From Methylotenera mobilis JLW8 (GTDB lineage: Bacteria > Pseudomonadota > Gammaproteobacteria > Burkholderiales > Methylophilaceae): a stretch of 64,000 bases of DNA. Below, piece by piece: positions 46,914 through 55,372 of this stretch; positions within the stretch are counted from its first letter, which is position 1, and each line of letters starts with the position of its first letter. The DNA is taken from NCBI RefSeq assembly GCF_000023705.1, contig NC_012968.1:930001-994000 (forward strand), given 5' to 3'. Made by a program: the position numbers and the translations under genes. The notes beneath the pieces were generated by a model that was not told the DNA's origin, ran no database searches, and was given only the letters and a program-made list of their open reading frames with translations.

Positions 46914-47471
46914 ATGATAGATAAAAAAAGTCAGCGTTTGGCATGGGCGATTACAGGCTCTGGTCATTATTTACGCGAGTCTATTGATATGCTGAATACA
47001 TTAGAAAATGTTGATATTTTTCTAAGTAGTGCCGGCGCAGAAATTATTCAGCAGTACGGTTTTCAGCAAGCGTTAAACGCTGCTGGGCACCGTGTTTATC
47101 AAGACAAGACAGCCAGTAGTGTGCCTGTGGGGATGTTTTATAAAGGTAAATACCACGGGCTGGTTATTGCTCCGGCAACCTCAAATACCATTGCAAAAAT
47201 GGCGTATGGCTTTTCTGATAGTTTGGTGACTAATTTATACGCGCAGGCTGGAAAAACGCGCGTGCCTAGTATCGTATTCGCATGTGATACTGCGCCTGAA
47301 CTGGAGTCTGAAGCGCCACGTGACAATATCGTTAAGGTTTATCCGCGTAAGATTGATTTAGAAAATATCACCAAACTTAAATCGTTTGAAATGACCAGTG
47401 TTGTAGAAGACATGGAAAGCTTAAGCAGCTGTATCCAGCAGCATTTGCAATCGCTAACGCACGCCGATTAG
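46914..47471 (+). CDS. afpA: AfpA-type archaeal-like flavoprotein of the H4MPT cluster
   Basis: The 185-residue protein is a flavoprotein-fold (HFCD-type) enzyme: WAITGSGHYLRESIDMLN, IFLSSAGAEII, YHGLVIAPATSNTIAKMAYGFSDSLVTNL and SIVFACDTAP. In methylotrophs such genes accompany H4MPT biosynthesis genes. The family includes dihydromethanopterin reductase (acceptor)-type enzymes (DmrB/DmrX), so reduction of dihydromethanopterin is the likely job. It starts the rightward cluster and ends 1 base before the next gene. Symbol is used by analogy and is moderately sure. Confidence 0.8.
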   Translation: MIDKKSQRLAWAITGSGHYLRESIDMLNTLENVDIFLSSAGAEIIQQYGFQQALNAAGHRVYQDKTASSVPVGMFYKGKYHGLVIAPATSNTIAKMAYGFSDSLVTNLYAQAGKTRVPSIVFACDTAPELESEAPRDNIVKVYPRKIDLENITKLKSFEMTSVVEDMESLSSCIQQHLQSLTHAD

Positions 47472-47472
47472 T

Positions 47473-48888
47473 ATGACAAAAAATCTACTTTTTTTAACGG
47501 GTAAGCTTGCCGAAAAAAGTTTGAACAAAGTACTAAATGAAGTGCAAAGTAACCCTAAAACAGTGCCGTTTAAGTACCGTGTAGAACAGATAGGGGTTTC
47601 GGTAGCGGCATTGATGACGCCTGACTTGATAGCGCGTAGGGTCAAAGAAACTGGCGACGCGGATAAGGTGATTGTGCCCGGTTTGTGCCAAGGGGATTTA
47701 ACCATGCTGGAAGCCAAGTATGGCATACCTGTTGAGCGTGGCCCTGTAGACTTAAAAGATTTACCACAATATTTCGGGCATCAGGGCATAGCGCCTGATA
47801 TAAGTCAGTACCAAGTTGAAATATTCGCAGAAATTGTGGATGCGCCATATTTAAGTGTGGAAGGTATTCTGCACAAGGCTTTGCAATACCGAGCGCAAGG
47901 TGCCAATGTGATTGATCTGGGCTGTTTGCCTGCGGTGCCTTTTCCGCACTTAGCAGAAAGCATACAAGCACTTAAACAGCAGGGGCTAAGTGTCAGTGTA
48001 GACTCTTTAAATACCGATGATTTGCTTGCAGCAGGGCGCGCTGGTGCTGACTATCTATTGAGTCTCACTGAGAAAACACTTTGGATTGCAGAGGAGGTAG
48101 CTTCTACTCCGGTGTTAATTCCAGCAAAGCCGCATAGCTTGCCTTCGCTGTATCGTGCGATTGAAGGCTGTATTAAGTTAGGCAAGCCTTTTTTAGCGGA
48201 TGCGATTTTGGATCCTATCCATTTTGGTTTGACCGACTCCATCGTGCGTTACCATCGTTTACGTAAGAAATACCCTGATATTGAAATTATGATGGGCATT
48301 GGCAATCTAACTGAGCTTACCGATGCGGATACCACAGGTATCAATGCGTTATTGTTTGGCATGATTAGCGAGTTGAATATTAATGCAGTATTAGCCACTT
48401 CGGTCAGTACGCATGCAGTCAATGCGATTGCTGAAGCTGATATCGCTAGGCGCACTATGTTTGCAGCCAAGCGAGATGAGCGCTTGCCGCGTGGTTACAG
48501 CAATGGCTTGTTAGGTCTGCATGATAAGCGCCCATTTACCTACAGTGCTGACGAGATTAACGAAATCGCGTCACAGATTAAAGATCCTAGCTTCCGTATT
48601 CAGGTGAGTGAGCAGGGTTTGCATATCTACAACCGCGATGGTATCCATGAAGCGCTTGATCCCTTTGTGTTGTATCCGCATTTAAAAGTAGAGGATGATG
48701 CCTCTCATGCTTTTTATTTAGGTGTGGAGCTAGCGCGCGCGCAAATTGCATGGCAGCTTGGCAAGCGCTACGCGCAAGATCAAGAGTTGGAGTGGGGTAT
48801 TCGTACTAAGCGTACCGATGTTGCCGGTAAGACAGCGCATCGTGAGGCTTCTATCAAAGAAAAACGCGTAAAAAAAGATGAGCAGTAA
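47473..48888 (+). CDS. Dihydropteroate synthase-like protein (DUF6513 N-terminal domain), H4MPT-linked
   Basis: The 471-residue protein has an N-terminal DUF6513-type region (LLFLTGKLAEKSLNKVLNEV, PGLCQGDLTMLEAKYGIPVERGP). A TIM-barrel follows that resembles dihydropteroate synthase (GANVIDLGCLPAVPFPHL, LSVSVDSLNTDDLLAAGRAGADYLLSL). It lacks the normal folate-pathway neighbours (folK/glmM). The family is found in H4MPT producers and probably takes part in pterin-arylamine formation or a related step, not assigned in bacteria as far as I know. It sits 1 base after the flavoprotein gene. Confidence 0.82.
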   Translation: MTKNLLFLTGKLAEKSLNKVLNEVQSNPKTVPFKYRVEQIGVSVAALMTPDLIARRVKETGDADKVIVPGLCQGDLTMLEAKYGIPVERGPVDLKDLPQYFGHQGIAPDISQYQVEIFAEIVDAPYLSVEGILHKALQYRAQGANVIDLGCLPAVPFPHLAESIQALKQQGLSVSVDSLNTDDLLAAGRAGADYLLSLTEKTLWIAEEVASTPVLIPAKPHSLPSLYRAIEGCIKLGKPFLADAILDPIHFGLTDSIVRYHRLRKKYPDIEIMMGIGNLTELTDADTTGINALLFGMISELNINAVLATSVSTHAVNAIAEADIARRTMFAAKRDERLPRGYSNGLLGLHDKRPFTYSADEINEIASQIKDPSFRIQVSEQGLHIYNRDGIHEALDPFVLYPHLKVEDDASHAFYLGVELARAQIAWQLGKRYAQDQELEWGIRTKRTDVAGKTAHREASIKEKRVKKDEQ

Positions 48889-48952
48889 GTTCTCAAGTAA
48901 ATTGTTGTGGGTGCGAGCAAGTATAAACACGCCGCGAATTGAAGGTTAATAC

Positions 48953-49528
48953 ATGATTTATGAAACCATAGTTAGTTCTGTTAGTGCTGAAGGTGTTCCA
49001 CACGTCACCCCATTTGGCATCCGTATGCAGGATGGTTTGGTGGTGATTGCCCCGTTTAAACCATCGACTACTTTAGCCAATATCTTGGCGACAGGCCATG
49101 CGGTTGTTAATTTAACCGACGATGTACGCGTATTTGCTGCCGCACTAGCGGAGAAGCCTGTTGCAAGCTTGATGCCTGCGACCAAAATTAACGGAGTTAG
49201 GTTAGCCGAAGTGCTGGCACATAAAGAGCTGAAATTAGTGAGATTTGAGGATGATGATGTACGTCCGCAGCTTTTTTTAGAGATTGTGCATGAAGCACAG
49301 CATCAGCCATTTCAAGGCTTTAACCGAGCGCAGGCAGCAGTGATCGAACTGGCGGTTCTAGTGAGCCGTTTAAAAAGACTGCCGTTGGAAAAAATCTGCC
49401 AGGAAATCGATTATTTAACGATTGCGATCGAAAAGACTGCTGGCCCGCGTGAGTTGGAGGCTTGGGGCTGGTTGATAGAAATGGTGGAAAATCACAAAGC
49501 TGCCCTTAACCTTGAGAACCTGGCTTAG
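48953..49528 (+). CDS. DUF447 family protein (FMN-binding split-barrel-like), H4MPT-linked
   Basis: The 191-residue protein begins MIYETIVSSVSAEGVPHVTPFGIRMQDG, typical of DUF447, with a split-barrel-like beta region and a helical C-terminal half (ELAVLVSRLKRLPLEKICQEI). The family occurs in methanogens and H4MPT-using bacteria; a flavin-dependent reaction in cofactor synthesis is plausible but unproven. It lies 64 bases after the DHPS-like gene and 71 bases before mfnB, on the same strand. Confidence 0.8.
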   Translation: MIYETIVSSVSAEGVPHVTPFGIRMQDGLVVIAPFKPSTTLANILATGHAVVNLTDDVRVFAAALAEKPVASLMPATKINGVRLAEVLAHKELKLVRFEDDDVRPQLFLEIVHEAQHQPFQGFNRAQAAVIELAVLVSRLKRLPLEKICQEIDYLTIAIEKTAGPRELEAWGWLIEMVENHKAALNLENLA

Positions 49529-49599
49529 CTGGAAAACTGGGCTTAGCCTTAACGCTAGCCCTAATTTATAAATGATACTGGTTTAGGCGTTGTATTCGC

Positions 49600-50286
49600 A
49601 TGACACAATTATTGATTAGCGTGACAGATGTTAACGAGGCGCAGATAGCCTTGGTGCACGGTGCAGATTTAATTGATTTAAAAGATCCGCATCAGGGTGC
49701 GCTAGGCGCATTACCTATTCAAACCATTCAAGAAGTTGTTGATTTCGTTGGCATCAATCGTAGTCACCCACAGCAGTACACTAGTGCCACCGTGGGTGAT
49801 TTACCAATGCAAGCGGACTTGATTGCACAGCAGGTATTGCGTATTGCCAATACCAAAGTAGATTTCGTCAAAATCGGTTTCTTTGAGTCAGAAGACTATC
49901 AATCTTGTTTAGATACGCTTAAGCATATTGCCCATCAAGGAGTTAAGTTAATTGCGGTACTCTTTGCCGAGATGCAATATCCCGAGCATTTGATTGATGA
50001 CATCAAAGCCGCCGGTTTTTATGGGTTGATGCTGGATACTGCCCAAAAGAATGGGGGGACATTCATGGATTACTATACGCATGAGCAAATGTGCTTATTT
50101 GCAACACGTGTTAGAAGCCATGCGATGGCCTTTGGATTAGCTGGTTCACTCAACGTACAACATTTGGAAAAAGTACGGGCCTACAGCCCGAGTTACATTG
50201 GTTTTAGAGGTGGCGTGAGTATGTCTAATCAGCGCAAATTAAATTTGGATGCGGCTAAAATAAAAGCAATTCGAGCTGCGCTGTAA
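49600..50286 (+). CDS. mfnB: (5-formylfuran-3-yl)methyl phosphate synthase
   Basis: The 228-residue protein is a small TIM-barrel of the MfnB/DUF556 family: ISVTDVNEAQIALVHGADLIDLKDP, with K28 matching the Schiff-base lysine, then GALGALP, FVKIGFF, IAVLFAE, LMLDTAQKNGGTFMDY and IGFRGGVS. It condenses two glyceraldehyde-3-phosphates to the furan precursor of methanofuran. That furan cofactor is the carrier used by the Fhc complex encoded at 3470-8821. It is the last gene of the cofactor cluster and is followed by a stem-loop. Confidence 0.93.
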   Translation: MTQLLISVTDVNEAQIALVHGADLIDLKDPHQGALGALPIQTIQEVVDFVGINRSHPQQYTSATVGDLPMQADLIAQQVLRIANTKVDFVKIGFFESEDYQSCLDTLKHIAHQGVKLIAVLFAEMQYPEHLIDDIKAAGFYGLMLDTAQKNGGTFMDYYTHEQMCLFATRVRSHAMAFGLAGSLNVQHLEKVRAYSPSYIGFRGGVSMSNQRKLNLDAAKIKAIRAAL

Positions 50287-50289
50287 ATT

Positions 50290-50310
50290 TGTTGTTGTTT
50301 TGCAACAACA
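50290..50310. repeat. Stem-loop directly after mfnB
   Basis: TGTTGTTG (50290-50297) pairs with CAACAACA (50303-50310) around a 5-base loop, 3 bases after the mfnB stop codon. It probably marks the 3' end of the cofactor transcript. There is no T-run after it. Confidence 0.45.
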
Positions 50311-50345
50311 GTAGCTGTAAGCTAATATTTACATGGAGTTATAAG

Positions 50346-50374
50346 TTGCGTTGCGTTATGTATATGCGTATTAT
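50346..50374 (+). promoter_or_regulatory. Sigma-70-type promoter for the OmpA-family gene
   Basis: TTGCGT (50346-50351), 17 bases, TATTAT (50369-50374) lies upstream of the OmpA-family gene. The predicted start is near 50381, giving a leader of about 30 bases with a strong AAGGAG ribosome site at 50398-50403, 8 bases before the ATG. Together with the strong terminator at its end it makes this a well-defined single-gene unit with high expression expected. Confidence 0.62.
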
Positions 50375-50411
50375 TGCCAGCATAAAGATTCATTAACAAG
50401 GAGTAATAAGA

Positions 50412-51509
50412 ATGAAAAAGAACATGTTAACTTTTGCTGTAGCAGCTACATTAGGGTTGGCAGCATTTGCAGCAACTGCAGAAGATATGTACCGTGGCGC
50501 TTGGTATGCAGTACCAGGTGTTAGCTACATGAACACAGATAGTGATTTGGAAGCTAACAACGGTGGCGGCGCATTTCTAAAACTTGGTAAAGAGTTGTCT
50601 GAGCACTGGGACATCCAAGGTGGCTTAGGTTACAACCGTGCAAGTGAAGACACAGGCATTGCTGGCGTTAGTGGTCGTTACAAACAAACGACACTGGGCC
50701 TTGATGCTTTATACATGTTCAGCCGTGATAAATTCCGTCCATTCTTGTTAGCAGGTCTAGGCGTAGCACGTAATGATGTTGACTACAGCCATCCTACCCT
50801 TGATGTTGATGGTAAAAAAACATCTTGGTTAGCTAACGTTGGTCTTGGTGCACAATATCTGTTTAATGATTCATTTGGTTTACAAGCTGACTTGCGTCAC
50901 CAATGGAGCCGTGCATCAGTTAAAGTGAGCGATGGCGCAACTACAGCGAGCGAGACTGACACAATTGGTAACACTTTATTAAGCTTAGGCGGTATCTTCC
51001 GTTTTGGCGCACCAGCTCCTATGCCAGTAGCTGCAGTTGAGCCTGAGCCAGCACCAGTAGCACCAGCAGCTGTTGCACCAACACCAGAGCCAGCTCCTGC
51101 TCCAGTTGCATGCGTACCACAATACGAAACAATCACAATTGAAGCTTCTAAATTGTTTGCGTTTGACGAAGCTAAGTTGAAAGACACTAGCGTTCTTGAT
51201 AACGAAGTTGTGCCGAAAATGAAAGAAAACAAAATTTTCGCAAGCGTGAAAGTAACTGGCCATACAGACAAACTTGGTAGCGAAGCTTACAACCAAAAAC
51301 TATCAGAAAAACGTGCTAACCAAGTGCGTGACTACTTGATTGCTCAAGGTATCGAAGCAGACCGTTTGGTTGCTGTAGGTAAAGGTGAGTTAGTACCAGT
51401 GGTTAGTTGCGATGGCGTAAAAGGCCGTAAAGCATTAATCGAATGCTTAGCACCAAACCGCCGTGTTGAGATCGAAGCTACACGTTCAATGGAAAAAGGT
51501 TGTAAATAA
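50412..51509 (+). CDS. OmpA-family outer membrane protein
   Basis: The 365-residue protein has a signal peptide (MKKNMLTFAVAATLGLAAFAATA), an N-terminal eight-stranded-barrel-like region (YAVPGVSYMNTDSDL, HWDIQGGLGYN, RPFLLAGLGVARND, FGLQADLRHQWS) and a Pro/Ala-rich hinge at about residues 200-232. A C-terminal OmpA domain (KVTGHTDKLGSEAYNQKLSEKRANQV) binds peptidoglycan, and a late disulfide-type pair lies in CDGVKGRKALIECL. It tethers the outer membrane to the wall. Gene is flanked by its own promoter and terminator. Confidence 0.93.
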   Translation: MKKNMLTFAVAATLGLAAFAATAEDMYRGAWYAVPGVSYMNTDSDLEANNGGGAFLKLGKELSEHWDIQGGLGYNRASEDTGIAGVSGRYKQTTLGLDALYMFSRDKFRPFLLAGLGVARNDVDYSHPTLDVDGKKTSWLANVGLGAQYLFNDSFGLQADLRHQWSRASVKVSDGATTASETDTIGNTLLSLGGIFRFGAPAPMPVAAVEPEPAPVAPAAVAPTPEPAPAPVACVPQYETITIEASKLFAFDEAKLKDTSVLDNEVVPKMKENKIFASVKVTGHTDKLGSEAYNQKLSEKRANQVRDYLIAQGIEADRLVAVGKGELVPVVSCDGVKGRKALIECLAPNRRVEIEATRSMEKGCK

Positions 51510-51522
51510 TTTCCTTGATTGT

Positions 51523-51549
51523 AAAAAGCCCCGCTTGCGGGGCTTTTTT
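51523..51549 (+). terminator. Rho-independent terminator after the OmpA-family gene
   Basis: AAAAAGCCCCG pairs with CGGGGCTTTTT (51523-51533 and 51538-51548) around a CTTG tetraloop, and six Ts follow the GC-rich stem. The A-run before the stem means it could also work in the other direction. It lies 14 bases after the stop codon and is the only textbook terminator that I see in the window. Confidence 0.93.
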
Positions 51550-51568
51550 ATTGGTAAAATGAGCTTCT

Positions 51569-52921
51569 ATGACAAAATCAGATCAATTACCGATGCAAGC
51601 AACCCAAGTTGAATTAGTGATTGAAGCGCGCTGGGTTGTGCCCGTTGACGCTAATAATACGTTGCATGAGTTTTACTCGGTAGTGATTGATCAGCAGTTG
51701 ATTGTTGATGTATTGCCCACAGAGCAGGCACGTGTGAAGTATACGGCAGCTGAATTACTTGTTGCCGATGAGCATGTGCTGATGCCAGGTTTAATTAATG
51801 CGCATACGCATGCAGCTATGACATTGATGCGGGGTATTGCAGATGACCAGCCTTTAATGGATTGGCTTAACTCGCACATATGGCCAGCAGAGCGCGCGAT
51901 TGTGACGGAGCGCTATGTAGAAGATGCCTCCTTGCTCGCCTGCGCAGAAATGTTAAGCGGCGGGACTACGTGCTTTAATGATATGTACTTCTACCCGCAA
52001 GCTACGGCGCTGGCTGCCAATAAAGCGGGGATGCGCGCGCACTTAGGTTTAACCGTGCTGGAGTTTCCTACCAATTACGCAGCTGATGCCGATGACTATT
52101 TGCAAAAGGGTTTTGAAGCGCATGATAGCTGGCGCGGCAATGCATTAATCAGCTCTGCATTGGCGCCGCATGCGCCGTACACGATTTCTAACCAGACTTT
52201 TGAAAAAGTGCTGATCTATGCTGAGCAGTTGGGCTTAGGTATCCATACGCATTTGCATGAAACACGCGACGAGATTGTCCAAGGTGAAACAGCGCATGGC
52301 GTGCGGCCCATACAAAGGATTGCGGCACTTGGCCTGCTAGGTCCAGGCTTTATTGCTGCACACGGCGTACATTTATTGCCGCATGAAATTGATATGTTAG
52401 CTGAATATGGCTGTCATATTGCGCACTGTCCTGCCTCTAATTTGAAATTGGGTAGTGGTATCGCACCAGTGCAAGCTTTATTGAAAAATAATGTCAATGT
52501 GTGCATAGGTACAGATGGTGCAGCGAGTAACAACCGTTTAGACATGTTTAGTGAAATGCGGCTTGCTGCTTTGCTGTGCAAAGGCGTGAGTGAGGATGCA
52601 GCAGTATTGCCCGCGCATCAGGCGCTGAAAATGGTGACGATTAATGCAGCTAAGGCGATAGGACTAGACCATAAAATTGGCAGTATTGAAGTAGGAAAAC
52701 AGGCTGACTTGGTGGCCGTGAAGTTAAGTGACTTTGCAATATCGCCTTGTTATGACCCGGTTTCGCACTTGGTATACAGCTGTGGCCGTGAGCATGTGAC
52801 CCACACTTGGGTGGCAGGAGAATTGCGTTACAGTAATGGCACTTATGCGAATATAGAACCAGTAGAGTTAAAGGAAATTATCCAAATATGGCAACCGAAG
52901 CTAAGACAATACAAACATTAA
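51569..52921 (+). CDS. mtaD: TRZ/ATZ-family amidohydrolase, probable S-adenosylhomocysteine/5'-methylthioadenosine deaminase
   Basis: The 450-residue amidohydrolase has metal ligands in [13 protein letters not shown] (H79, H81), HLHETRDE, the HGVHL region and [13 protein letters not shown]. These match the MTA/SAH deaminase branch of the TRZ/ATZ family. It likely deaminates S-adenosylhomocysteine, methylthioadenosine or adenosine in methyl-group recycling; exact substrate is not certain. The 3' end overlaps ubiG by 34 bases, and ubiG makes SAH, so functional pairing is plausible (inference). Confidence 0.85.
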   Translation: MTKSDQLPMQATQVELVIEARWVVPVDANNTLHEFYSVVIDQQLIVDVLPTEQARVKYTAAELLVADEHVLMPGLINAHTHAAMTLMRGIADDQPLMDWLNSHIWPAERAIVTERYVEDASLLACAEMLSGGTTCFNDMYFYPQATALAANKAGMRAHLGLTVLEFPTNYAADADDYLQKGFEAHDSWRGNALISSALAPHAPYTISNQTFEKVLIYAEQLGLGIHTHLHETRDEIVQGETAHGVRPIQRIAALGLLGPGFIAAHGVHLLPHEIDMLAEYGCHIAHCPASNLKLGSGIAPVQALLKNNVNVCIGTDGAASNNRLDMFSEMRLAALLCKGVSEDAAVLPAHQALKMVTINAAKAIGLDHKIGSIEVGKQADLVAVKLSDFAISPCYDPVSHLVYSCGREHVTHTWVAGELRYSNGTYANIEPVELKEIIQIWQPKLRQYKH

Positions 52922-53622
52922 ACGCAGATGTGCTGGAGTTGCAAAAGTTTGGCGAACTTGCACATAAATGGTGGGATAAAAATAGCGAATTTAAGCCGCT
53001 GCATGAGATTAATCCATTACGTTTAAACTATATCGACAACTTAGCCAGCTTGAGTGGTAAGCGTGTGCTCGATGTGGGTTGTGGTGGCGGTATCCTGTCT
53101 GAATCTATGTACTTTAAAGGTGCAGATGTGACAGGAATCGACTTAGGTGAACAGGCGCTTAATGTTGCCAAATTGCATCAGCTGGAAAGCGGAGCCAAAG
53201 TAAACTATGAACTCATTTCTGTTGAACAGTTAGCGCTGGAGCAGCCAGCAAGCTTTGATGTGGTGACATGTATGGAGATGTTAGAGCATGTACCCGACCC
53301 TGCATCCATCGTGGCAGCATGCGCGCGTTTGGTGAAGCCAGGTGGCTCAGTATTCTTCTCTACCATTAACCGTAACCCGAAAGCTTATTTATTTGCGGTG
53401 CTAGGTGCCGAGTATATTCTCAATATGCTGCCCAAAGGTACCCATGATTATGCCAAGTTTATTAAACCATCCGAGCTTTCAGGTTGGGTGCGACAATCTG
53501 GGCTGAATGTTGCTGGTATGGCTGGCATGAGCTATCAACCACTGACACAGCATTATTCCTTAAGTGATGATGTTTCTGTGAATTATCTTTTACACACTGA
53601 ACTTAGTGATTATTCATCATGA
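52888..53622 (+). CDS. ubiG: Ubiquinone biosynthesis O-methyltransferase UbiG
   Basis: The 244-residue protein has the SAM-binding motif [13 protein letters not shown] (residues 60-72) and the UbiG-specific [32 protein letters not shown] and [23 protein letters not shown] also fit. It carries out both O-methylations in ubiquinone synthesis. The ATG at 52888 is supported by AAAGGAA about 11 bases upstream and lies inside the end of mtaD. The 3' end overlaps gph by 4 bases. Confidence 0.96.
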   Translation: MATEAKTIQTLNADVLELQKFGELAHKWWDKNSEFKPLHEINPLRLNYIDNLASLSGKRVLDVGCGGGILSESMYFKGADVTGIDLGEQALNVAKLHQLESGAKVNYELISVEQLALEQPASFDVVTCMEMLEHVPDPASIVAACARLVKPGGSVFFSTINRNPKAYLFAVLGAEYILNMLPKGTHDYAKFIKPSELSGWVRQSGLNVAGMAGMSYQPLTQHYSLSDDVSVNYLLHTELSDYSS

Positions 53623-54281
53623 TTTTATTTGATCTAGACGGTACTTTAGTTGATACCGCACATGACCTTGCGTATGCACTGAATCTACAACGGATACGAC
53701 ATGGTTTGGCCGAATTGCCGCTAGACGTAATTAGGCCCTATGCCTCACATGGCTCTAAAGGCTTGCTTGCGATTGGGTTTGATTTAAGCGATGAAAATGA
53801 GGCTTTTGCCCGTATGCGCGATGAATATCTCGCTATCTATGACCAAGTGTTAACACGCCAACCAATTTTGTTTGATGGTATTGCTGAGCTGTTAGCCGTG
53901 TTGGAAGCAAATAATATCCCTTGGGGTGTAGTCACTAATAAACCGCGACGATTCACACAACCTTTGATGCAAAGCATAGGATTACTGACACGTGCGGCAT
54001 GCGTAGTGAGTGGCGATGATGCGGCACGGCCTAAACCTTACCCAGACACCTTATTCATGGCCTGTAAACAAGCCGGTGTGAGTCCGCAGCAATGCTGGTA
54101 TGTGGGTGATGCTGAGCGTGATATTCAAGCAGGTAAAGCAGCAGGCATGCAAACGGTTGTGGCCTTGTATGGCTATTTATCTGAAGCGGACCAGCCGGAG
54201 ACGTGGGGTGCAGACAAAGCAATTCAAGGCCCTCTGGATTTACTCACTTTGGTGAATCTGAAGCTCCCCGCAACTTGCTAA
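53619..54281 (+). CDS. gph: Phosphoglycolate phosphatase (HAD family)
   Basis: The 220-residue HAD phosphatase has motif [12 protein letters not shown] (D5, D7), motif II in [10 protein letters not shown], the Lys in ARPKPYPD and motif [21 protein letters not shown]. Betaproteobacterial homologues after ubiG are annotated as Gph; some act on other small phosphates (for example MuP in related bacteria), so substrate is inferred. The start overlaps ubiG by 4 bases. A 137-base gap separates it from convergent recR; I see no gene there. Confidence 0.87.
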   Translation: MILFDLDGTLVDTAHDLAYALNLQRIRHGLAELPLDVIRPYASHGSKGLLAIGFDLSDENEAFARMRDEYLAIYDQVLTRQPILFDGIAELLAVLEANNIPWGVVTNKPRRFTQPLMQSIGLLTRAACVVSGDDAARPKPYPDTLFMACKQAGVSPQQCWYVGDAERDIQAGKAAGMQTVVALYGYLSEADQPETWGADKAIQGPLDLLTLVNLKLPATC

Positions 54282-54418
54282 CTTGAATTTGCTCGCTTTG
54301 AGCTTGTTAATCTAGCTGGCGTTGGTGCGTATGGAGTATGGCGCGGGGTTAGCGCTAGTCTGTATCTAAAGTCAGCTTGACGCAGTATGTCTGAGTTGTG
54401 CTGCTAGGCTGGTAATGG

Positions 54419-55021
54419 TTATTTGAATACGCTTCTGCGTTCTAACATGGCTTGCGCCAATGTTCCGGTGTCTACGTATTCAATTTCCCCACCCATCGGC
54501 ATGCCGCGTGCGATACGGCTCACTTTAATGCCACGAGCACGCAGTAACTCACTAATGTAATGGGCAGTTGCATCGCCTTCTACCGTGTAATTGGTTGCCA
54601 AGATAACCTCAGTGACCACGCCGTCATTAGCGCGTTTAATCAGTCTGTCCAGATGGATTTCTTTAGGGCCAATGCCATCGAGCGGAGATAGTCTGCCCAT
54701 CAACACAAAATACATACCGCTGTAAGCACGGGTGTTTTCAAGCATAATCAGGTCGGTTGGCATTTCAACCACGCACAGCACAGTTTTGTCTCGCTGCGCT
54801 GATTCGCATAGCGGGCAGATGGGCTGTTCGCTAAAGGTGTTGCACAGCTTGCAATGATCAACTACTTGCAATGCATTGTTCAAGGCTAATGCTAGGCCAT
54901 TAGCACCCTGTCTGTCGCGTTGCAGCAAATAGTAAGCCATGCGTTGCGCCGATTTTGGCCCCACGCCCGGCAAACAACGTAAGCTGTCGATCAGTTGTTC
55001 AAGGGCAGGCGGGTTTTTCAT
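54419..55021 (-). CDS. recR: Recombination protein RecR
   Basis: The 200-residue protein has the helix-hairpin-helix ([24 protein letters not shown]), the four-Cys zinc finger [16 protein letters not shown] (about residues 57-72) and a Toprim domain with [14 protein letters not shown] and the late [12 protein letters not shown]. RecR loads RecA with RecF/RecO in gap repair. It ends the leftward dnaX-ybaB-recR operon and starts 23 bases after ybaB. Confidence 0.97.
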   Translation of the reverse strand: MKNPPALEQLIDSLRCLPGVGPKSAQRMAYYLLQRDRQGANGLALALNNALQVVDHCKLCNTFSEQPICPLCESAQRDKTVLCVVEMPTDLIMLENTRAYSGMYFVLMGRLSPLDGIGPKEIHLDRLIKRANDGVVTEVILATNYTVEGDATAHYISELLRARGIKVSRIARGMPMGGEIEYVDTGTLAQAMLERRSVFK

Positions 55022-55044
55022 TGCAATATTAAACTAGGCGTAAT

Positions 55045-55353
55045 TTAGAATGGCAGTTTCATGCCAGCAGGCATAAAGCTTGATAGGCGTGCAGAGGAGG
55101 TCGCTTCAGCTTTTGCTGTTGCATCTTTTAAAGCAATTACTAATAAGTCTTCTAAAGTTTCTTTGTCATCCATGACGCTGTCATCTAAAGTGACGCGTTT
55201 TACTTCATTTTTGCAGGACATTTGTACTTTAACCAAACCGTTGGCCGCAATACCTTCAACGTCAATGTTAGCAAGCTCTTCTTGTGCTTTTTGCATGTTA
55301 GCTTGCATTTGCTGGGCTTGCTTCATTAAATTGCCCATGCCACCTTTCATCAT
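55045..55353 (-). CDS. ybaB: YbaB/EbfC nucleoid-associated protein
   Basis: The 102-residue protein has GGMGNLMKQAQQMQANMQKAQEELANIDVEG and VKVQMSCKNEVKRV, the YbaB signature. I use the ATG at 55353 because AAGGAG lies 6 bases upstream; a longer reading from 55422 would run into the dnaX 3' end and lacks family-like sequence. It binds DNA as a dimer and sits between dnaX and recR as in most proteobacteria. Confidence 0.95.
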   Translation of the reverse strand: MMKGGMGNLMKQAQQMQANMQKAQEELANIDVEGIAANGLVKVQMSCKNEVKRVTLDDSVMDDKETLEDLLVIALKDATAKAEATSSARLSSFMPAGMKLPF

Positions 55354-55372
55354 AATGTTCTCCTTAATTTGA

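Noticed and set aside
50897-51296. Antisense frames opposite the OmpA hinge
   Set aside because: Gly/Ala- or Cys/Trp-rich shadows of the Pro/Ala linker, with no support.
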